Shown one piece after another: positions 62,361 through 64,000 of a stretch of DNA of 64,000 nucleotides. The stretch is from Mariniphaga sediminis (GTDB taxonomy: Bacteria > Bacteroidota > Bacteroidia > Bacteroidales > Prolixibacteraceae): contig NZ_QWET01000007.1 of the NCBI RefSeq assembly GCF_003573545.1, positions 62,001-126,000 on the forward strand, written 5' to 3'. The translations under genes and the position numbers were made by a program. The number at the start of each line of letters is the position of its first letter. The stretch's first letter is position 1. A model generated the notes under the pieces. That model ran no database searches. It was not told the origin of the DNA and worked only from the letters and a program-made list of their open reading frames with translations.

Positions 62361-64000
62361 TTATTGGCCGTTGGAAATGTCCTGCGGTAATACTTTTTCG
62401 AGTTCTACCCATAACGGAAGAATGCGTCGCCCTTCCGTCGCATAAAAAGGAACGAGGTCGCATTTCATTTTAGGAAAGTAGATATCATTCATTTCAATTA
62501 TATCTGTCGGAATATTTTTATTTTCAGCCCGGATGATGGCTGAACGGGTTTCAAGGAACATTGTTCCCGCCGACTCCAACGGTTGGATGAATTTAAAACG
62601 GATGTTGTAATGCCCTTCCCTGATTTGCACCTTCCATAATCCGAATATTTCTTCCTGAGTCCAGATTCCCCGGGGGCCGCCAGCATCATTTCGGTTGAGG
62701 TAAACCGGGTTTTCCTGTTCGCTTCCTATTATAATCCGTGGTGGCTCCAGTAAATGTGGAGCGCTTGTTATTTCGAAAAGCAAACGATCCAGTTCTGCTT
62801 TCATTTCAACCGCCAATGTTTTGTTTGATGCAAGGATATTGTGCTGTTCATATTCATCTTCCCGGATATTGAAAAGTTCGAATCTTTCAACAGAAGCGTT
62901 GTATCCGGTATGCCCCACCAGTTTGAAGGGGCCTTTTTGCAGGGCTATGTTGTTGTATCGTTCGGGGTAGCGTCGTGTCCAGTAAAAAAACAGTGGTCTG
63001 TTTTCAAAAGTTTCGATTGATTCTCCGTTTAGTACAGGAAGAAGGCTTTTCCCATCGATAATCCGGTTTCCCGGTAAGTCGGCATGGCATAATTCCGAAA
63101 GTGTTGGTAATATGTCAATGTGGGCAGCAGGTACTTCAATGTCCCGGTTTCCTTTAAACAGGGCGGGTAACCTGAAATAAAAGGGTACGCGCACCCCGCC
63201 TCTGAAAACACTTCCCTTGCGGCCTCTCATGCCGGCAATGTACCGTCGTTGCTGCGGACCATTGTCGGTCATAAAAATAACGAGAGTATTTTCTGTAATG
63301 CGGAGTTCGTCGAGTTTTTGCAGCAGTTTACCCACGTTGTCATCGATATTGGAAACCATGGCATATACCTTTCGAGCATCTTCCCTGTCTTTTTCATTCA
63401 TTTCCGGAAAGGGGCGGCTGTCATTTTGAAAGCCACTTTCCGGGTCGATGTTTTTGTACCTGTTGTAATATTCTTCCGGAACCTGCAACGGCGTGTGCGG
63501 AGCGTTAAAAGACAGGTAACAGAAAAACGGTTTCTGGTAGTTTTTTTCGATATACCCGATAGCTTCCCGGGCAAAAATATCGGAACAATAACCCCTGTAA
63601 GCTTTTTGTTTCCCATTGTGCCAGAGTAGGGGATCAAAATAGCTGCTGTCGCGTTTATAAAAGGTGGTAAAATCTCCGGGCTGGCCCATGCCGCCGGAAA
63701 GATGGATAAGCGATTCTTCGAATCCCTGGTCGCCGGGTCGGGAAGGGTAGTTATCGCCCAGGTGCCATTTGCCAAAGATTCCGGTAGTGTAGCCTTTTTG
63801 TTTTAACATTTCTGCAATGGTGACCTCCTCAGTTGCCATCATGGCGCCTCCATTGTATGTGTCGCGTATTCCGGTTCGCAGCGAATAGCGCCCAGTCATC
63901 AGGCTGGAGCGGGTAGGGGCGCAAACCGGTGAAACATAAAACTGGTTGAAACGGATGCTTTCGCGGGCAAAATTGTCGAGCACCGGCGTTTTTACATGTG
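62361..64000 (-). CDS. Sulfatase, S1 family (5' end outside the window)
   Basis: The open frame continues to the window edge, where HVKTPVLDNFARESIRF matches the usual sequence upstream of the active site, so the gene is partial. The formylglycine site CAPTRSSLMTGR is present, with GYTTGIFGKWHLGD, PHTPLQVPEEYY, FMTDNGPQQRRYIAGMRGRKG and the C-terminal domain. It hydrolyses sulfate esters and needs an anaerobic maturase (anSME) not seen here. The missing N terminus should hold the signal peptide and the first metal ligands. It is the last gene of the putative glycan set. Confidence 0.93.
   Translation of the reverse strand, partial: HVKTPVLDNFARESIRFNQFYVSPVCAPTRSSLMTGRYSLRTGIRDTYNGGAMMATEEVTIAEMLKQKGYTTGIFGKWHLGDNYPSRPGDQGFEESLIHLSGGMGQPGDFTTFYKRDSSYFDPLLWHNGKQKAYRGYCSDIFAREAIGYIEKNYQKPFFCYLSFNAPHTPLQVPEEYYNRYKNIDPESGFQNDSRPFPEMNEKDREDARKVYAMVSNIDDNVGKLLQKLDELRITENTLVIFMTDNGPQQRRYIAGMRGRKGSVFRGGVRVPFYFRLPALFKGNRDIEVPAAHIDILPTLSELCHADLPGNRIIDGKSLLPVLNGESIETFENRPLFFYWTRRYPERYNNIALQKGPFKLVGHTGYNASVERFELFNIREDEYEQHNILASNKTLAVEMKAELDRLLFEITSAPHLLEPPRIIIGSEQENPVYLNRNDAGGPRGIWTQEEIFGLWKVQIREGHYNIRFKFIQPLESAGTMFLETRSAIIRAENKNIPTDIIEMNDIYFPKMKCDLVPFYATEGRRILPLWVELEKVLPQDISNGQ

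Overview
The window reads as chromosomal DNA of a Bacteroidota bacterium, most likely an anaerobic or facultative member of the Marinilabiliales/Prolixibacteraceae type. Support comes from lipoprotein signals ending in LxxxC, a TonB-dependent receptor, a GH92 mannosidase and a sulfatase, a promoter of the Bacteroidota TTTG/TAnnTTTG type, oxygen-independent metabolism genes and intergenic palindromes common in this phylum. The taxonomic call is inference. No rRNA, tRNA, CRISPR array, insertion sequence or phage gene was seen.

Layout. (1) 1-12.7 kb, minus strand: the end of a GDSL-type esterase, then an electron-transfer cluster made of a fused HydC-HydB type NADH-oxidising flavo-iron-sulfur protein, a membrane-anchored beta-propeller, a NapH/NosR-like membrane ferredoxin, a Tat-exported multi-cluster ferredoxin, a tiny Tat-like Cys protein and an NHL-type propeller. 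Three further PQQ-like propellers and a lipoprotein follow. (2) 12.7-17 kb, plus strand: an accessory stretch of small single genes. The first is a two-transmembrane protein whose C-terminal domain looks like prokaryotic STING, with no CD-NTase beside it. GNAT, AraC, VOC, MmcQ/YjbR and methyltransferase genes follow, with palindromic repeats between them. (3) 17-23.5 kb: feoAB plus a small Cys-tailed Feo protein, and a divergent set that looks like copper uptake (CCQGKC membrane protein, YtkA-like lipoprotein, OprC-like TonB receptor). (4) 23.6-30 kb: a cobalamin riboswitch in front of class I nrdBA and class III nrdDG. NrdB has Phe at the radical Tyr site, as in class Ic.

(5) 30-41.5 kb: a PAS protein, gene remnants with hairpin repeats, a macrodomain hydrolase, a patatin/BamA-like protein, a frameshifted YitT gene, a GH92 lipoprotein, an MFS transporter, a DUF1080-metal-hydrolase-like fusion and uracil-DNA glycosylase. 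(6) 41.4-48 kb: a cytidylate-kinase-like protein, FolE, a methyltransferase, a Gfo/Idh/MocA oxidoreductase, and a cytoplasmic trio of unknown helical protein, CHAP amidase with a peptidoglycan-binding domain, and calpain-like protease. (7) 48-59.4 kb: the complete [FeFe]-hydrogenase maturation set hydF, hydG and hydE with a TM1266-type regulator and aspartate ammonia-lyase, plus a Cys-repeat secreted protein, a zinc peptidase, a TSUP transporter and glyA. (8) 59.6-64 kb: a parallel beta-helix protein, a PD40-type lipoprotein and a truncated sulfatase, suggesting use of sulfated or acidic glycans.

The pieces point to an anaerobe that makes [FeFe]-hydrogenase (no catalytic HydA here). It carries a HydBC-like NADH module next to a membrane/periplasm iron-sulfur conduit, and switches B12-independent ribonucleotide reductases according to cobalamin supply. 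The best candidates for undescribed biology are the orphan STING-like protein, the HydCB-NapH-like-propeller cluster and the calpain/CHAP trio.
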